From the NCBI RefSeq assembly GCF_002163855.1, contig NZ_CP019332.1, positions 909,145 through 973,144 on the forward strand: a stretch of DNA of 64,000 nt, written 5' to 3'. Positions 19,029 through 28,565 of this stretch are shown one piece after another. The position numbers were made by a program, and so were the translations under genes. The notes under the pieces are model-generated. The model made no database searches and was not told where the DNA came from. It was given only the letters and a program-made list of their open reading frames with translations. The first letter of the stretch is position 1; the number at the start of each line of letters is the position of its first letter. The stretch comes from Winogradskyella sp. PC-19 (GTDB lineage Bacteria > Bacteroidota > Bacteroidia > Flavobacteriales > Flavobacteriaceae).

Positions 19029-20840
19029 ATGGAAGCAACTCAAGAAAAAGAATTACTAAGAGGCGGACAGTTCTTAGTAAAAGAAACAAAATGCGAAGAC
19101 GTATTTACTCCTGAAGATTTTTCAGAAGAACAGAATATGATGAAAGAAGCGGTGATGGAATTCAACGAGCGTGAAATCATTGCACACAAACCAAGATTTG
19201 AAGCTAAAGATTATGCATTAACTGAAGAAGTTATGCGCAAAGCCGGAGAATTAGGATTCTTAGGTGTAGCAGTTCCTGAAGCTTATGGTGGATTAGGAAT
19301 GGGATTTGTTTCTACCTGCTTAACCTGTGATTATATTTCTTCTGGAACAGGTTCTTTTAGTACTGCTTTTGGAGCGCATACAGGAATTGGCACTATGCCA
19401 ATAACATTATATGGAACTGAAGCTCAAAAACAAAAATACGTACCTAAATTGGCTTCTGGTGAGCAGTTTGGTGCTTATTGTTTAACTGAACCGGGTGCAG
19501 GTTCGGATGCTAATTCTGGTAAGACAACTGCTGAGTTAACTGCAGATGGAAAGTCTTATAAAATTAACGGACAGAAAATGTGGATATCCAATGCAGGTTT
19601 CTGTAGTGTGATGATAGTTTTTGCTCGTATAGAAGATGACAAAAATATTACTGGTTTCATCGTTGAATATGATGGAGATAATCCAAACGGAATTACTTTA
19701 GGAGAAGAAGAACACAAATTAGGTATTAGAGCAAGTTCTACACGTCAAGTATTCTTTAACGATACTGTTGTACCTGTAGAAAATATGTTAGCAGGTCGTG
19801 GCGAAGGTTTTAAAATTGCAATGAATGCTTTAAATGTTGGACGTATTAAATTAGCGGCTGCGTGTTTAGATTCTCAAAGACGTATAATCACTACTGGTGT
19901 AGAATATGCTACGGAAAGAAAACAATTTAAAACACCTATCGCTGATTTTGGTGCTATTAAAATGAAATTAGCCAAAATGGCAACAGACGCCTATGCTGGT
20001 GAATCTGCAACGTATCGTGCTGCTAAAAATATTGAAGACCGTATCGCTTTACGTGAAGCTGCTGGTAATACTCACCAAGAAGCAGAACTTAAAGGCGTTG
20101 AGGAATATGCTATTGAATGTTCCATCTTAAAAGTAGCCGTATCAGAAGACGTACAGAATTGTGCTGACGAAGGTATCCAAATTTTTGGTGGTATGGGATT
20201 CTCTGAAGAAACACCTATGGAAGCTGCTTGGAGAGATGCGCGTATAGCACGTATCTACGAAGGAACTAACGAAATTAATAGAATGCTTTCTGTTGGTATG
20301 TTAGTGAAGAAAGCAATGAAAGGTCATGTAGATTTATTAGGTCCTGCACAAGCTGTACAAAGTGAACTGATGGGTATTCCTTCTTTTGAAACGCCAGACT
20401 ATTCAGAGTTATTCTCAGAAGAAAAAGCAATGATTGCGAAACTTAAAAAAGTATTTTTAATGGTTGCAGGTGCTGCGGTTCAAAAATTTGGTCCAGAAAT
20501 GGAGAAACATCAACAATTATTAATTGCTGCTTCTGATATCTTAATCGAAATATATATGGCAGAATCTACAATTTTAAGAACTGAGAAAAATGCCAAACGT
20601 ACAAGCGAAAAAGAACAATCCGTACAAATTGCTATGTCTAAATTATATTTATACAATGCTGTAAATATCATTGAAGATAAAGGAAAAGAAAGTATTATTT
20701 CTTTTGCAGAAGGCGACGAGCAACGTATGATGTTGATGGGACTTAAACGTTTTACGAAGTATACAAACTATCCAGATATCGTTGATTTACGTAACGAGAT
20801 TGCTGAAAAAGTAAAAGCAGAAAACAAGTATTGCTTTTAA
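19029..20840 (+). CDS. acyl-CoA dehydrogenase
   Basis: This is a 603-residue flavoprotein for the first oxidation step of beta-oxidation. The FAD/substrate blocks CLTEPGAGSDANSGKT and KMWISNAGFCSVMIVFAR are clear. The catalytic glutamate is about Glu411 in RIYEGTNEINR. The extra C-terminal domain of about 170 residues after the core resembles the VLCAD-type, long-chain-specific enzymes, which have a helical C-terminal extension. It starts 32 bases after the thiolase gene and is followed by a strong terminator, so it ends the MarR-led operon. The chain-length preference is inferred. Confidence 0.94.
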   Translation: MEATQEKELLRGGQFLVKETKCEDVFTPEDFSEEQNMMKEAVMEFNEREIIAHKPRFEAKDYALTEEVMRKAGELGFLGVAVPEAYGGLGMGFVSTCLTCDYISSGTGSFSTAFGAHTGIGTMPITLYGTEAQKQKYVPKLASGEQFGAYCLTEPGAGSDANSGKTTAELTADGKSYKINGQKMWISNAGFCSVMIVFARIEDDKNITGFIVEYDGDNPNGITLGEEEHKLGIRASSTRQVFFNDTVVPVENMLAGRGEGFKIAMNALNVGRIKLAAACLDSQRRIITTGVEYATERKQFKTPIADFGAIKMKLAKMATDAYAGESATYRAAKNIEDRIALREAAGNTHQEAELKGVEEYAIECSILKVAVSEDVQNCADEGIQIFGGMGFSEETPMEAAWRDARIARIYEGTNEINRMLSVGMLVKKAMKGHVDLLGPAQAVQSELMGIPSFETPDYSELFSEEKAMIAKLKKVFLMVAGAAVQKFGPEMEKHQQLLIAASDILIEIYMAESTILRTEKNAKRTSEKEQSVQIAMSKLYLYNAVNIIEDKGKESIISFAEGDEQRMMLMGLKRFTKYTNYPDIVDLRNEIAEKVKAENKYCF

Positions 20841-20904
20841 TAAAATTTTGTTCTGAAGGATTAATTGCCGACAGATTGAAGTGGTTAAGTTTAAATTAGA
20901 TTTT

Positions 20905-20942
20905 TAAAAGCCGATTTGTTTAAATACAAATCGGCTTTTATA
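20905..20942 (+). terminator. intrinsic terminator of the beta-oxidation operon
   Basis: A 15-bp perfect stem (TAAAAGCCGATTTGT and its complement) encloses a 6-base loop and ends in TTTTA. It closes the operon that begins at the MarR gene. Confidence 0.9.
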
Positions 20943-20976
20943 TTTCCGTATATTTAGATTTCAAATTACTTGCAAT

Positions 20977-22155
20977 ATGAAATTCAGATTACTAATACTC
21001 TCATTTTTTGTTATTACTACTACTCTAGCCCAAAACACAGAAGTTCATCTTTTTGATATTAAAAATACGGATGGCGAATTATCCTTAATCAATCAACGCA
21101 ATGTGTCAAACAACGAAGGTTACGATAACCAACCTAGTTTTTATAACGATAATATCTTAACCTATGTTTCTACAAGAAATAATCAGACAGATATTGCCAA
21201 GTATAACATAAGAGATAAAGTTTCAAGCTTTATAAATAGTACACCAAATGGTGGTGAGTATTCTCCTGTAAAAATTCCAAATTCAAAAGATGTATCTGCT
21301 GTACGATTAGATAATGATGGTAAACAACGCTTATATCGTTATAATTTTAAAACAAGAGAATATACTGAACTAATAAAAGACTTAGTTGTAGCCTATTACA
21401 CATGGTATGATAGTAACACTGTAGTTTCGGCAGTAATAGTAGATGATGGCTTAAATCTATTTGTAACAGATATCAAAACTCAAAAAAGCCGAAAATATGC
21501 CACTAATGTAGGGCGCTCGTTTCATAAAATCCCAAATTCTAAATTAGTAAGCTTTATCTCAAAAGAAGATGATAAATGGCTTATAAAATCTTTAGATCCA
21601 TTAACGGGTGAGATAAAAACAATTATCCAAACAGTACCAGATGTCGAAGACATGTGCTGGCTTATTGATGGTAGTATTTTAATTCCAACAGCGAATAGAA
21701 TCTACAAATTTAATCCAGAAAAAGATTCTCGGTTTTCGATTCTTAAAGATTTTGAAGATGATAATATCCAGAATATAACGCGTATTACCACAAATGAAAT
21801 TGGCACGATGCTCGCTTTAGTATCAGAAGTATCACCAGAAGTTATTGTACAAAAACAATTAGACGCTTATAACGCAAGAGATATTGATGCATTTATGACC
21901 ACTTACACCAAAGACATTAAGCTCTATAACTTTCCGAATGAATTACGTTCTGAAGGTCAAGAAGCTATGAAAAACTCTTACAAAGGCTTTTTTGAGAGCA
22001 CACCTGATTTACATTGCAAAATATTATACCGTATCGTTACGGGCAATAAAGTCATTGACCATGAATTAGTGACTGCCAATGGCAGCACCTTTAAAGCAGT
22101 TGCCGTTTATGAGGTCGAAAATGGTTTGATTAGCAAGGTGACTTTTATAAACTAA
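20977..22155 (+). CDS. exported PD40-type propeller protein fused to an NTF2/SnoaL-like domain
   Basis: This 392-residue protein has a signal peptide (LLILSFFVITTTLAQ). Residues about 30-280 form a WD40-like/PD40 beta-propeller with repeated short blades (for example FYNDNILTYVSTRNNQTDIAKYN, read in parts). From about residue 285 comes a SnoaL/NTF2-like domain: VQKQLDAYNARDIDAFMTTY, then FFESTPDLHCKI, and YEVENGLISKVTFI at the end. SnoaL-like domains are small-molecule-binding cones, sometimes with isomerase activity. The combination is not one I can name with a function. It is convergent with the M24-like gene, with only 6 bases between stops and no hairpin. Confidence 0.8.
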   Translation: MKFRLLILSFFVITTTLAQNTEVHLFDIKNTDGELSLINQRNVSNNEGYDNQPSFYNDNILTYVSTRNNQTDIAKYNIRDKVSSFINSTPNGGEYSPVKIPNSKDVSAVRLDNDGKQRLYRYNFKTREYTELIKDLVVAYYTWYDSNTVVSAVIVDDGLNLFVTDIKTQKSRKYATNVGRSFHKIPNSKLVSFISKEDDKWLIKSLDPLTGEIKTIIQTVPDVEDMCWLIDGSILIPTANRIYKFNPEKDSRFSILKDFEDDNIQNITRITTNEIGTMLALVSEVSPEVIVQKQLDAYNARDIDAFMTTYTKDIKLYNFPNELRSEGQEAMKNSYKGFFESTPDLHCKILYRIVTGNKVIDHELVTANGSTFKAVAVYEVENGLISKVTFIN

Positions 22156-22161
22156 TTTCTG

Positions 22162-23502
22162 TTACTTAGAACCAATCAAAATCAAATCCTTTTGTGGTGC
22201 AATTAAATATTCTGCACCATCTTTTTTTACAACTGCCATCTCCTCTACCGAAATGGTTTTCACACCACCGTTGTCTAATTTCCAAGCATGGAAACCATCA
22301 AAAGCAAAGGTCATACCTTCTTTAATTAGCTTCTCTGAAGCTGGTCTTACATGTGAGGTTTGTGAGCCTCCAAGATTAGGACCAACATCGTGCGCCACAT
22401 AACCTACAGGATGTCCTGTACTCCACATCACATAATCAGAACCTGCTTTTTCCATCAATACACGTTGTACTCTATCGACATCTACACCTTTTACGCCAGG
22501 TTTCATAGCAGTTAACGCTGCACGATTTCCTGCTTTACCGCTTTCCCAATAATGTAAAATATCATCTGGTGCTTTAGTTTCGCCATCTTCTAATACATAA
22601 GCAAAACGTTGTATATCGCTTACCCAACGGTCATAAACCTTTATACCAAAATCTATTTGTATCACATCGCCAGGCATAATCACTTTATCTGTAGCGTGCG
22701 AATGCCCACGGTCTTCACCAGAATTTACATTAGGATTTTGGTCTGGTGCCCAACCATCTTTGACACCATATTCAGTCATTTTTTGTTTTAAAAACTTAGC
22801 AATATCAGCGTCTGTTGACTTACCTGGAACAACTTGTTTATAAGCTTCAATTTGCCAATCGGCAGTAAGTTGTGCTGCTTTCTTTAAAATTTTAACTTCT
22901 GCTGGTAGTTTTATGGACAACCATTCGTAAACAACATCTGTTGATGGCACCAAACGGTCGGTATCTTCGCCAAGAAAATCTTCTAAATTTTGACGTTGCG
23001 TAAATGATAAACCATCAGCAACAGAATTGCTATCAGAGGAATTTACAGCAATAGCCTTAAAATCTTTTTTCTTAATAAAATCGACAGCCATTTTTACAGC
23101 AGACGTACCACGTTCAACAGAAACCACCTCATCATGGATATCTAAATCATCTAAAGCTGTGGCTTCACCAGATGGTGAAAATACTTTGGAGTGAAACCCT
23201 TCTGCATCGTTATAGAACAAAAATACCGCAGTACCACCAGCATTTTCGCCTCCGATATGGTCTGCCATTGGATCATTATTATTTTCTCTACAAATGGTTA
23301 ACCATGCATCTACATTCGCATTTTTTAAAGCATTAGGCAGTAATGTATTTATGCGCTCCTTTCTAATCTCTGGCCATGGACTCTCACCCCAATACGTTTC
23401 AGGGTTAATTTCAGCAACTTCAGAGTTAGAAGATATTTTTGAATCTGTACAACCAATAATTAAGATGGTAATAAGAAGTAATAATGGATAAAATCGTTTC
23501 AT
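22162..23502 (-). CDS. M24 (Xaa-Pro aminopeptidase-like) lipoprotein
   Basis: This 446-residue protein has a lipoprotein signal (LLLLITILIIGC). The C-terminal half has the pita-bread fold of M24 peptidases: the two Asp ligands in IQIDFG and VSDIQRF, the His of HPVGYVAHDVG and the last Glu in ISVEEMAVV. The Glu normally found in a VEPG-like motif is an Asp here (TFAFDGFHAW). Related proteins are annotated as M24 family metallopeptidases. It would sit on the periplasmic face of a membrane and could act on proline-containing peptides, or the altered ligand may mean changed or lost activity. It is divergent from the CBM9 protein gene, with 61 bases between starts. Confidence 0.88.
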   Translation of the reverse strand: MKRFYPLLLLITILIIGCTDSKISSNSEVAEINPETYWGESPWPEIRKERINTLLPNALKNANVDAWLTICRENNNDPMADHIGGENAGGTAVFLFYNDAEGFHSKVFSPSGEATALDDLDIHDEVVSVERGTSAVKMAVDFIKKKDFKAIAVNSSDSNSVADGLSFTQRQNLEDFLGEDTDRLVPSTDVVYEWLSIKLPAEVKILKKAAQLTADWQIEAYKQVVPGKSTDADIAKFLKQKMTEYGVKDGWAPDQNPNVNSGEDRGHSHATDKVIMPGDVIQIDFGIKVYDRWVSDIQRFAYVLEDGETKAPDDILHYWESGKAGNRAALTAMKPGVKGVDVDRVQRVLMEKAGSDYVMWSTGHPVGYVAHDVGPNLGGSQTSHVRPASEKLIKEGMTFAFDGFHAWKLDNGGVKTISVEEMAVVKKDGAEYLIAPQKDLILIGSK

Positions 23503-23516
23503 TTTTTAACTTTATA

Positions 23517-23534
23517 GTATCTTGACGAAGATAC
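23517..23534. promoter_or_regulatory. perfect inverted repeat in a divergent promoter region
   Basis: GTATCTT and AAGATAC flank a 4-base centre (GACG). The site lies in the 61-base gap between the divergent starts at 23502 and 23564, where it could be an operator for either gene. No regulator gene is adjacent. Confidence 0.4.
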
Positions 23535-23563
23535 ACATTAAAAGAAAAAATAATTAAATACAA

Positions 23564-24715
23564 ATGAAGTACATTTCAATTTTCACACTTCTCTTTTCTA
23601 TTTGCTTTTATGCTCAGAACAAAACATTAGAACCAAAACTAGAAAACATCGCTTGGATTTCTGGCACATGGCATGGTGAAGCTTTTGGTGGTATAACCGA
23701 AGAAATTTGGAGTGAACCTTCTGGTGGCTCAATGATGGCAACCTTTAAACTTATTAATGATGGTAAAGTAACATTCTACGAAATTGAAATTATTCGTGAG
23801 ATAGAAAACTCGCTTATACTCCAACTTAAACATTTTGGAGCAGATTTAAAAGGCTGGGAAACCAAAGATGAAACAGTAGATTTTCCACTCATAGAAATTA
23901 CAGAAAATAAAGTAGTTTTTGAAGGTATGAGCTTTGAGCGTGTATCTAATACTGAAATGAATGTCTATGTAGACATAAAAGAAAACGGACAAACAGAGAT
24001 AGTAAAATTTAACTATAAAAAGAAAATTAAAAAGCCTCTAAAACAACTTATTAAAGTAAAACAGGCAAGGATAAATCCAATAATTGATGGCGTCGCCAAT
24101 GAAGATATTTGGAACACTTCAGAATGGTTACCCATTAATCAACTATGGCTAGGAGATTTATATACACCACAAGATTTTCAAGGACGTTATAAATTAGCTT
24201 GGACGTCTGATGCACTGTATTTGTTGGCTGAAATAAAAGATGATATTTTAATTGACAACGAAAAAGACCCATTAAAAACTTGGTGGAACGATGACTGCCT
24301 AGAAATATTTATTGATGAAGATAATAGTGGTGGAAACCATCAGTACAATCATAATGCGTTTGCTTATCATATTGCTTTAGATGGTAACGTCGTAGATATG
24401 TCACCAGATCAAAAAGGTAAACTCTATAATTCTCATATTAACTCGAAACGAATTACAACTGGTAATACTTCTATATGGGAAGTCAAAATTTCACTTTTTG
24501 ATGACAGTTATAAGGACAATACCAAAAACAAACCCGTAAAACTAACCGCAAATAAAAATATAGGTTTTGCACTAGCCTATTGTGATAACGATAAAAGTCA
24601 AAATCGTGAAAATTTTATAGGATCAGTTGCTGTCCACGGTGATGATAAAAATCGAGGTTGGATTGATGCTAATATTTTTGGGACCTTATTATTATCCAAA
24701 GACCAAAAAAAGTAA
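23564..24715 (+). CDS. exported DUF6265 plus CBM9-like protein
   Basis: This 383-residue protein has a signal peptide (FTLLFSICFYAQ). Residues about 25-150 look like the DUF6265 domain (ISGTWHGEAFGGITEEIWSE, GMSFERVSNTEMNVYV). The C-terminal part from about residue 165 looks like a family 9 carbohydrate-binding domain: ARINPIIDGVANEDIW, YKLAWTSDALYLLAEI and WWNDDCLEIFIDEDN. CBM9-like domains bind sugars or sit on the cell surface beside glycan enzymes; no catalytic domain is present. It is probably transcribed on its own, ahead of the M28-M23-M1 string by 69 bases. Confidence 0.8.
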   Translation: MKYISIFTLLFSICFYAQNKTLEPKLENIAWISGTWHGEAFGGITEEIWSEPSGGSMMATFKLINDGKVTFYEIEIIREIENSLILQLKHFGADLKGWETKDETVDFPLIEITENKVVFEGMSFERVSNTEMNVYVDIKENGQTEIVKFNYKKKIKKPLKQLIKVKQARINPIIDGVANEDIWNTSEWLPINQLWLGDLYTPQDFQGRYKLAWTSDALYLLAEIKDDILIDNEKDPLKTWWNDDCLEIFIDEDNSGGNHQYNHNAFAYHIALDGNVVDMSPDQKGKLYNSHINSKRITTGNTSIWEVKISLFDDSYKDNTKNKPVKLTANKNIGFALAYCDNDKSQNRENFIGSVAVHGDDKNRGWIDANIFGTLLLSKDQKK

Positions 24716-24784
24716 TTAACAAATATTTAAAAACTATTTCTTTACTAAAGACCTATTTTTAGAACGAATAAACACCATCAACTT

Positions 24785-26116
24785 ATGAGAAAAATAATTT
24801 TAGCCATTGCATTACTAAATTTTACCTTCGGCCAATCCCAAACCGACCCAAAAATCTATGATATTATTGATGATGTATCAGAAGAACGCTTACGAAGTGA
24901 CGTTAAGACATTAGCAGATTTTGGAACAAGACACACCTTGAGTGATACAATTTCTGAAACAAGAGGTATTGGCGCAGCACGTCGTTGGATAAAAGGACAA
25001 TTTGATAATATCTCAAAAGATTGTAACGACTGCTTAGAGGTTTTTTACCAACAAGATTTAGTGAAAAAAGGCACTAATCAGCGTATCGTTAAAGATGTTA
25101 TGGTGGTTAATGTGGTAGCCATTCAACGTGGTACAAAATACCCCAACCGATATGTGATTATGAGTGGTGATATAGATTCGCGTGTCTCAAATCCTGCAGA
25201 CTATACATCAGATTCGCCAGGTGCAAACGACAATGCTACAGGAATGGCTGGCGCAATTGAAGCAGCTCGTGTATTAAGCAAATATAAGTTTGAAAGCAGT
25301 ATTATTTATGTAGGACTTTCGGGTGAAGAACAAGGTTTATTTGGTGGGCAAGGTTTAGCTAAATACGCTCAAGATAACAACTGGGATATTGTTGGTGTAT
25401 TAAATAACGATATGATTGGAAACATTAAAGGCGTAGATGGCGTTATTGATAATCGAACGTTCAGAATATTTTCAGAACCTGTTCCTGCTAATGAAAGTGA
25501 ACGCGCAAGACGCGCAAGACGTTTTTATGGTGGAGAAGTTGATGGTATTTCGCGTCAATTAGCCCGTTATATTCATAAAAATGTAAAAACATACATGCCT
25601 GAAATGAATCCAATGATGGTATACCGTCTAGACCGTTTTGGTCGTGGTGGACACCATAGACCTTTTAATGATGTTGGTTTTGCAGGTATTCGTATTATGG
25701 AAGCTCACGAAAATTACACGCAACAGCATCAAGATATTCGTACCGAGAACGGCATCAATTACGGCGACACTTTTGAGCATGTAAATTTTCCATACTGTAA
25801 AAAAATAACTGCTGTAAATGCTATTAATCTGGCAAGCATTGCTTCTGCTCCACCAGCACCAAAAAATGTTGGTATTGGCGGTATCGTTCAGCCATCAGCT
25901 AAATTTAGTTGGGAAAAAGTAGATGGTGCTGTGGGTTATAAGATTTATTGGAGAGATACTACATCTCCAACTTGGGACAATAGTCGTTTTGTTGGTGATG
26001 TCAACCAATTTACATTAGATGGTATTGTCGTCGATAATTTTTTCTTTGGTGTAGCTGCAGTTGGTAAAGATGGGCACGAAAGTATAGTAGCATTCCCAAG
26101 TAAAATAATCAGATAA
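24785..26116 (+). CDS. exported M28-family zinc peptidase with C-terminal Fn3-like domain
   Basis: This 443-residue protein has a signal peptide (IILAIALLNFTFGQSQ). The M28 aminopeptidase core shows the bridging aspartate of GANDNATG, the catalytic Glu pair of GLSGEEQGLFG, the ligand Asp in LNNDMIG and a late His in IMEAHENY. The first ligand, normally His in a GAHxDS-like motif, is Asp here (SGDIDSR). The last 90 residues have a fibronectin III flavour (SAKFSWEKVDGAVGYKIYWRD). It likely digests peptides in the periplasm or at the surface. The M23 peptidase starts 2 bases after its stop, so they are co-transcribed. Confidence 0.9.
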   Translation: MRKIILAIALLNFTFGQSQTDPKIYDIIDDVSEERLRSDVKTLADFGTRHTLSDTISETRGIGAARRWIKGQFDNISKDCNDCLEVFYQQDLVKKGTNQRIVKDVMVVNVVAIQRGTKYPNRYVIMSGDIDSRVSNPADYTSDSPGANDNATGMAGAIEAARVLSKYKFESSIIYVGLSGEEQGLFGGQGLAKYAQDNNWDIVGVLNNDMIGNIKGVDGVIDNRTFRIFSEPVPANESERARRARRFYGGEVDGISRQLARYIHKNVKTYMPEMNPMMVYRLDRFGRGGHHRPFNDVGFAGIRIMEAHENYTQQHQDIRTENGINYGDTFEHVNFPYCKKITAVNAINLASIASAPPAPKNVGIGGIVQPSAKFSWEKVDGAVGYKIYWRDTTSPTWDNSRFVGDVNQFTLDGIVVDNFFFGVAAVGKDGHESIVAFPSKIIR

Positions 26117-26118
26117 AC

Positions 26119-26922
26119 ATGATTAGAAATTGTTTCTGTATTTGCTTTATAATACTAGTGTTTGTGAGTTGTTCAAAAAAAATAACATCACCTAGCTTTA
26201 TAGATTTCAAAGTCGAAAACGATTCTATTTATGTGATTTCAAAAAATAAATTACACTGTCCACTTTATGTAAAAGCTATACATAGAAAAACAAATAAAGA
26301 AATATTGAATCAACTCGAGTCAAAAGGGGAATCTGTAATCCTTAAATATCCGAAGAACGAAATTGATTCTAATAAGATACTTAAGCGTTACAAATTTGCA
26401 GGATATTACGGAAGATATCCATATCAAGAAAATGATACCAATCAAATGTATACTTTACCTTTTCAAAAAGGATATGAATCACTTGTGATACAAGGCTATG
26501 ATGGCGATTTTTCTCATCATGGCTCTTTTTCGGCTAAATGTTTAGATTTCGAAATGGCAGTTGGTGATACTATTGTAGCTGCAAAAGATGGTATTGTTGT
26601 AAAAATTGTATCTGAACATAATAAACAAGGAACTACAGAAAGCTTCAAAAAATATGGCAATTATGTTATGTTGTATCATAAAAACAATACATTCTCCCAA
26701 TATGTACATATCAAACAATATGGCAATTTGGTAAAAGTTGGAGATTCTGTAAAAGCTAAACAACCTATAGCATTATCCGGATTTACAGGATGGTCTACGT
26801 CTCCACATTTACACTTTGGTGTATATAAACCCGAAGTAAATGGACTAGAGTCAATTCCTATAATTTTAGATTCTATACCCGCAAAAAATATAAAACGTGG
26901 TCATATTTTAACCAAGAACTAA
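26119..26922 (+). CDS. M23-family (LytM-like) peptidase lipoprotein
   Basis: This 267-residue lipoprotein has a lipobox in LVFVSCSKK. The M23 zinc site is visible: His in HHGSFSAKCLDFEM with the paired Asp, and PHLHFGVY for the second pair of His. Intermediate strands VAAKDGIVVKIV and LVKVGDSVKAKQPIALSG are typical of the LytM fold. Such enzymes cut peptidoglycan crosslinks or glycine-rich peptides. It lies within a string of exported peptidases with 2-base gaps on both sides. Confidence 0.9.
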   Translation: MIRNCFCICFIILVFVSCSKKITSPSFIDFKVENDSIYVISKNKLHCPLYVKAIHRKTNKEILNQLESKGESVILKYPKNEIDSNKILKRYKFAGYYGRYPYQENDTNQMYTLPFQKGYESLVIQGYDGDFSHHGSFSAKCLDFEMAVGDTIVAAKDGIVVKIVSEHNKQGTTESFKKYGNYVMLYHKNNTFSQYVHIKQYGNLVKVGDSVKAKQPIALSGFTGWSTSPHLHFGVYKPEVNGLESIPIILDSIPAKNIKRGHILTKN

Positions 26923-26924
26923 AA

Positions 26925-28565
26925 ATGAAAATATTAAAACACATTCTGTTTACAGGAATAATCTTATCCTCTTCTTTAGGCATGGCTCAAGGTTTGCTTA
27001 ATAAAAAAAATAATTTCACAAGACAAGACACACTTAGAGGAAGTATTACTCCAGAGCGCGAATGGTGGGATTTAACTTACTACCATCTAGATATTGAGGT
27101 AAAACCTGATGAAAAATTTATTTCAGGAAAAAACACCATTCAATATAAAGTTTTGAAACCTAATCAGTCTATACAGATAGACTTACAGTCACCCATGGAA
27201 ATTACCAAAGTCGTTCAAAACGGTAAAGAACTAGATGTAAATCATGATGGAAATGCGCATTTTATTCAACTTGAAGAAAAGCAAAACATAGGCGATGTTA
27301 ATTCGGTAATAGTGCATTACAAAGGTTTTCCTAGAGAAGCTAAACGTGCACCTTGGGATGGCGGGTTTTCATGGAAAAAAGATAATAACGGAAAGCATTT
27401 TATAGCCACGTCTAATCAGGGTTTAGGCGCCAGTGTTTGGTGGCCAAATAAAGACCACATGTACGACGAAGTAGACAGTATGCTTATAAGTGTTACTAAC
27501 CCAAAAGGCTTAACAAACATATCTAACGGTAGATTGCGTAAACTCGAAGATTTAGGAGACAAAGTAAAGTCTCATTGGTATGTTAATAATCCAATCAATA
27601 ACTATGGCGTCAATGTAAACATAGGAGATTACGTAAACTTTTCAGAAGTTTATAAAGGTGAAAATGGTAACCTTGACATGGATTACTGGGTACTAAAAGA
27701 TAATCTTGAAAAAGCAAAAGAGCATTTTAAAGATGCTCCTAAAATGATTAAAGCTTTTGAGCATTGGTTTGGACCTTATCCATTTTACGAAGACAGCTTT
27801 AAGTTGGTTGAAGTTCCATATCTTGGTATGGAACATCAAAGTTCTGTAACCTATGGTAATCAATACAAAAAAGGCTACTTGGGAAGCGATTTGTCGCGAA
27901 CTGGTTGGGGTTTAAAATTTGACTTTATAATTATACATGAAGCTGGTCATGAGTGGTTTGCAAATAACATCACTAATAAAGATGTTGCCGATATGTGGAT
28001 TCATGAAGGTTTTACCGCTTATTCAGAAAATTTGTTTTTAGACTATTACTACGGTAAAGAAGCGTCTGCTGATTATGTTATTGGCACTAGAGCTAATATC
28101 AGAAATGACAGACCATTAATCGGCAAATACAATGTTAATAAAGAAGGCTCTAGTGACATGTATTATAAGGGTGCTAATTTATTGCATACCATCAGACAAA
28201 TCATTGAAGATGACGATTTATGGCGTGAAATTCTAAGAGGACTAAACGAAGAATTTTACCATCAAACAGTAACAACTAAACAGGTCGAAGATTATATTAA
28301 CAACTACTCATGGACTAGTCTTACATCCATATTTGACCAATATTTAAGAACTGAAAAAATCCCAAGACTAGACTATAAATTTGAAGACGATAAATTCTTC
28401 TACAAATGGTCTAATGTTATAGATGGTTTTGATATGCCAGTAAAAATAACTTTAGATAACGAGACGTCATTATTTTTTCCTGAAACCAAATGGAAATCTA
28501 CACCTATAAAAACAGAAGTAATTGTTGTAGATAGAAACTTCTATATTGATACTAAAAAATTATAA
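26925..28565 (+). CDS. exported M1-family metallo-aminopeptidase
   Basis: This 546-residue protein has an N-terminal signal peptide (ILFTGIILSSSLGMAQ). The zinc site HEAGHEW has ligands His338 and His342 with catalytic Glu339, and the third ligand Glu361 sits 19 residues later in WIHEGFTAYSE, the exact M1 spacing. The exopeptidase motif usually written GAMEN is GMEHQS here, as in LTA4H-like and ColAP-type M1 members. It removes N-terminal residues from peptides in the periplasm. It follows the M23 gene by 2 bases and overlaps the YdeI-like gene by one base (TAATG). Confidence 0.93.
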   Translation: MKILKHILFTGIILSSSLGMAQGLLNKKNNFTRQDTLRGSITPEREWWDLTYYHLDIEVKPDEKFISGKNTIQYKVLKPNQSIQIDLQSPMEITKVVQNGKELDVNHDGNAHFIQLEEKQNIGDVNSVIVHYKGFPREAKRAPWDGGFSWKKDNNGKHFIATSNQGLGASVWWPNKDHMYDEVDSMLISVTNPKGLTNISNGRLRKLEDLGDKVKSHWYVNNPINNYGVNVNIGDYVNFSEVYKGENGNLDMDYWVLKDNLEKAKEHFKDAPKMIKAFEHWFGPYPFYEDSFKLVEVPYLGMEHQSSVTYGNQYKKGYLGSDLSRTGWGLKFDFIIIHEAGHEWFANNITNKDVADMWIHEGFTAYSENLFLDYYYGKEASADYVIGTRANIRNDRPLIGKYNVNKEGSSDMYYKGANLLHTIRQIIEDDDLWREILRGLNEEFYHQTVTTKQVEDYINNYSWTSLTSIFDQYLRTEKIPRLDYKFEDDKFFYKWSNVIDGFDMPVKITLDNETSLFFPETKWKSTPIKTEVIVVDRNFYIDTKKL

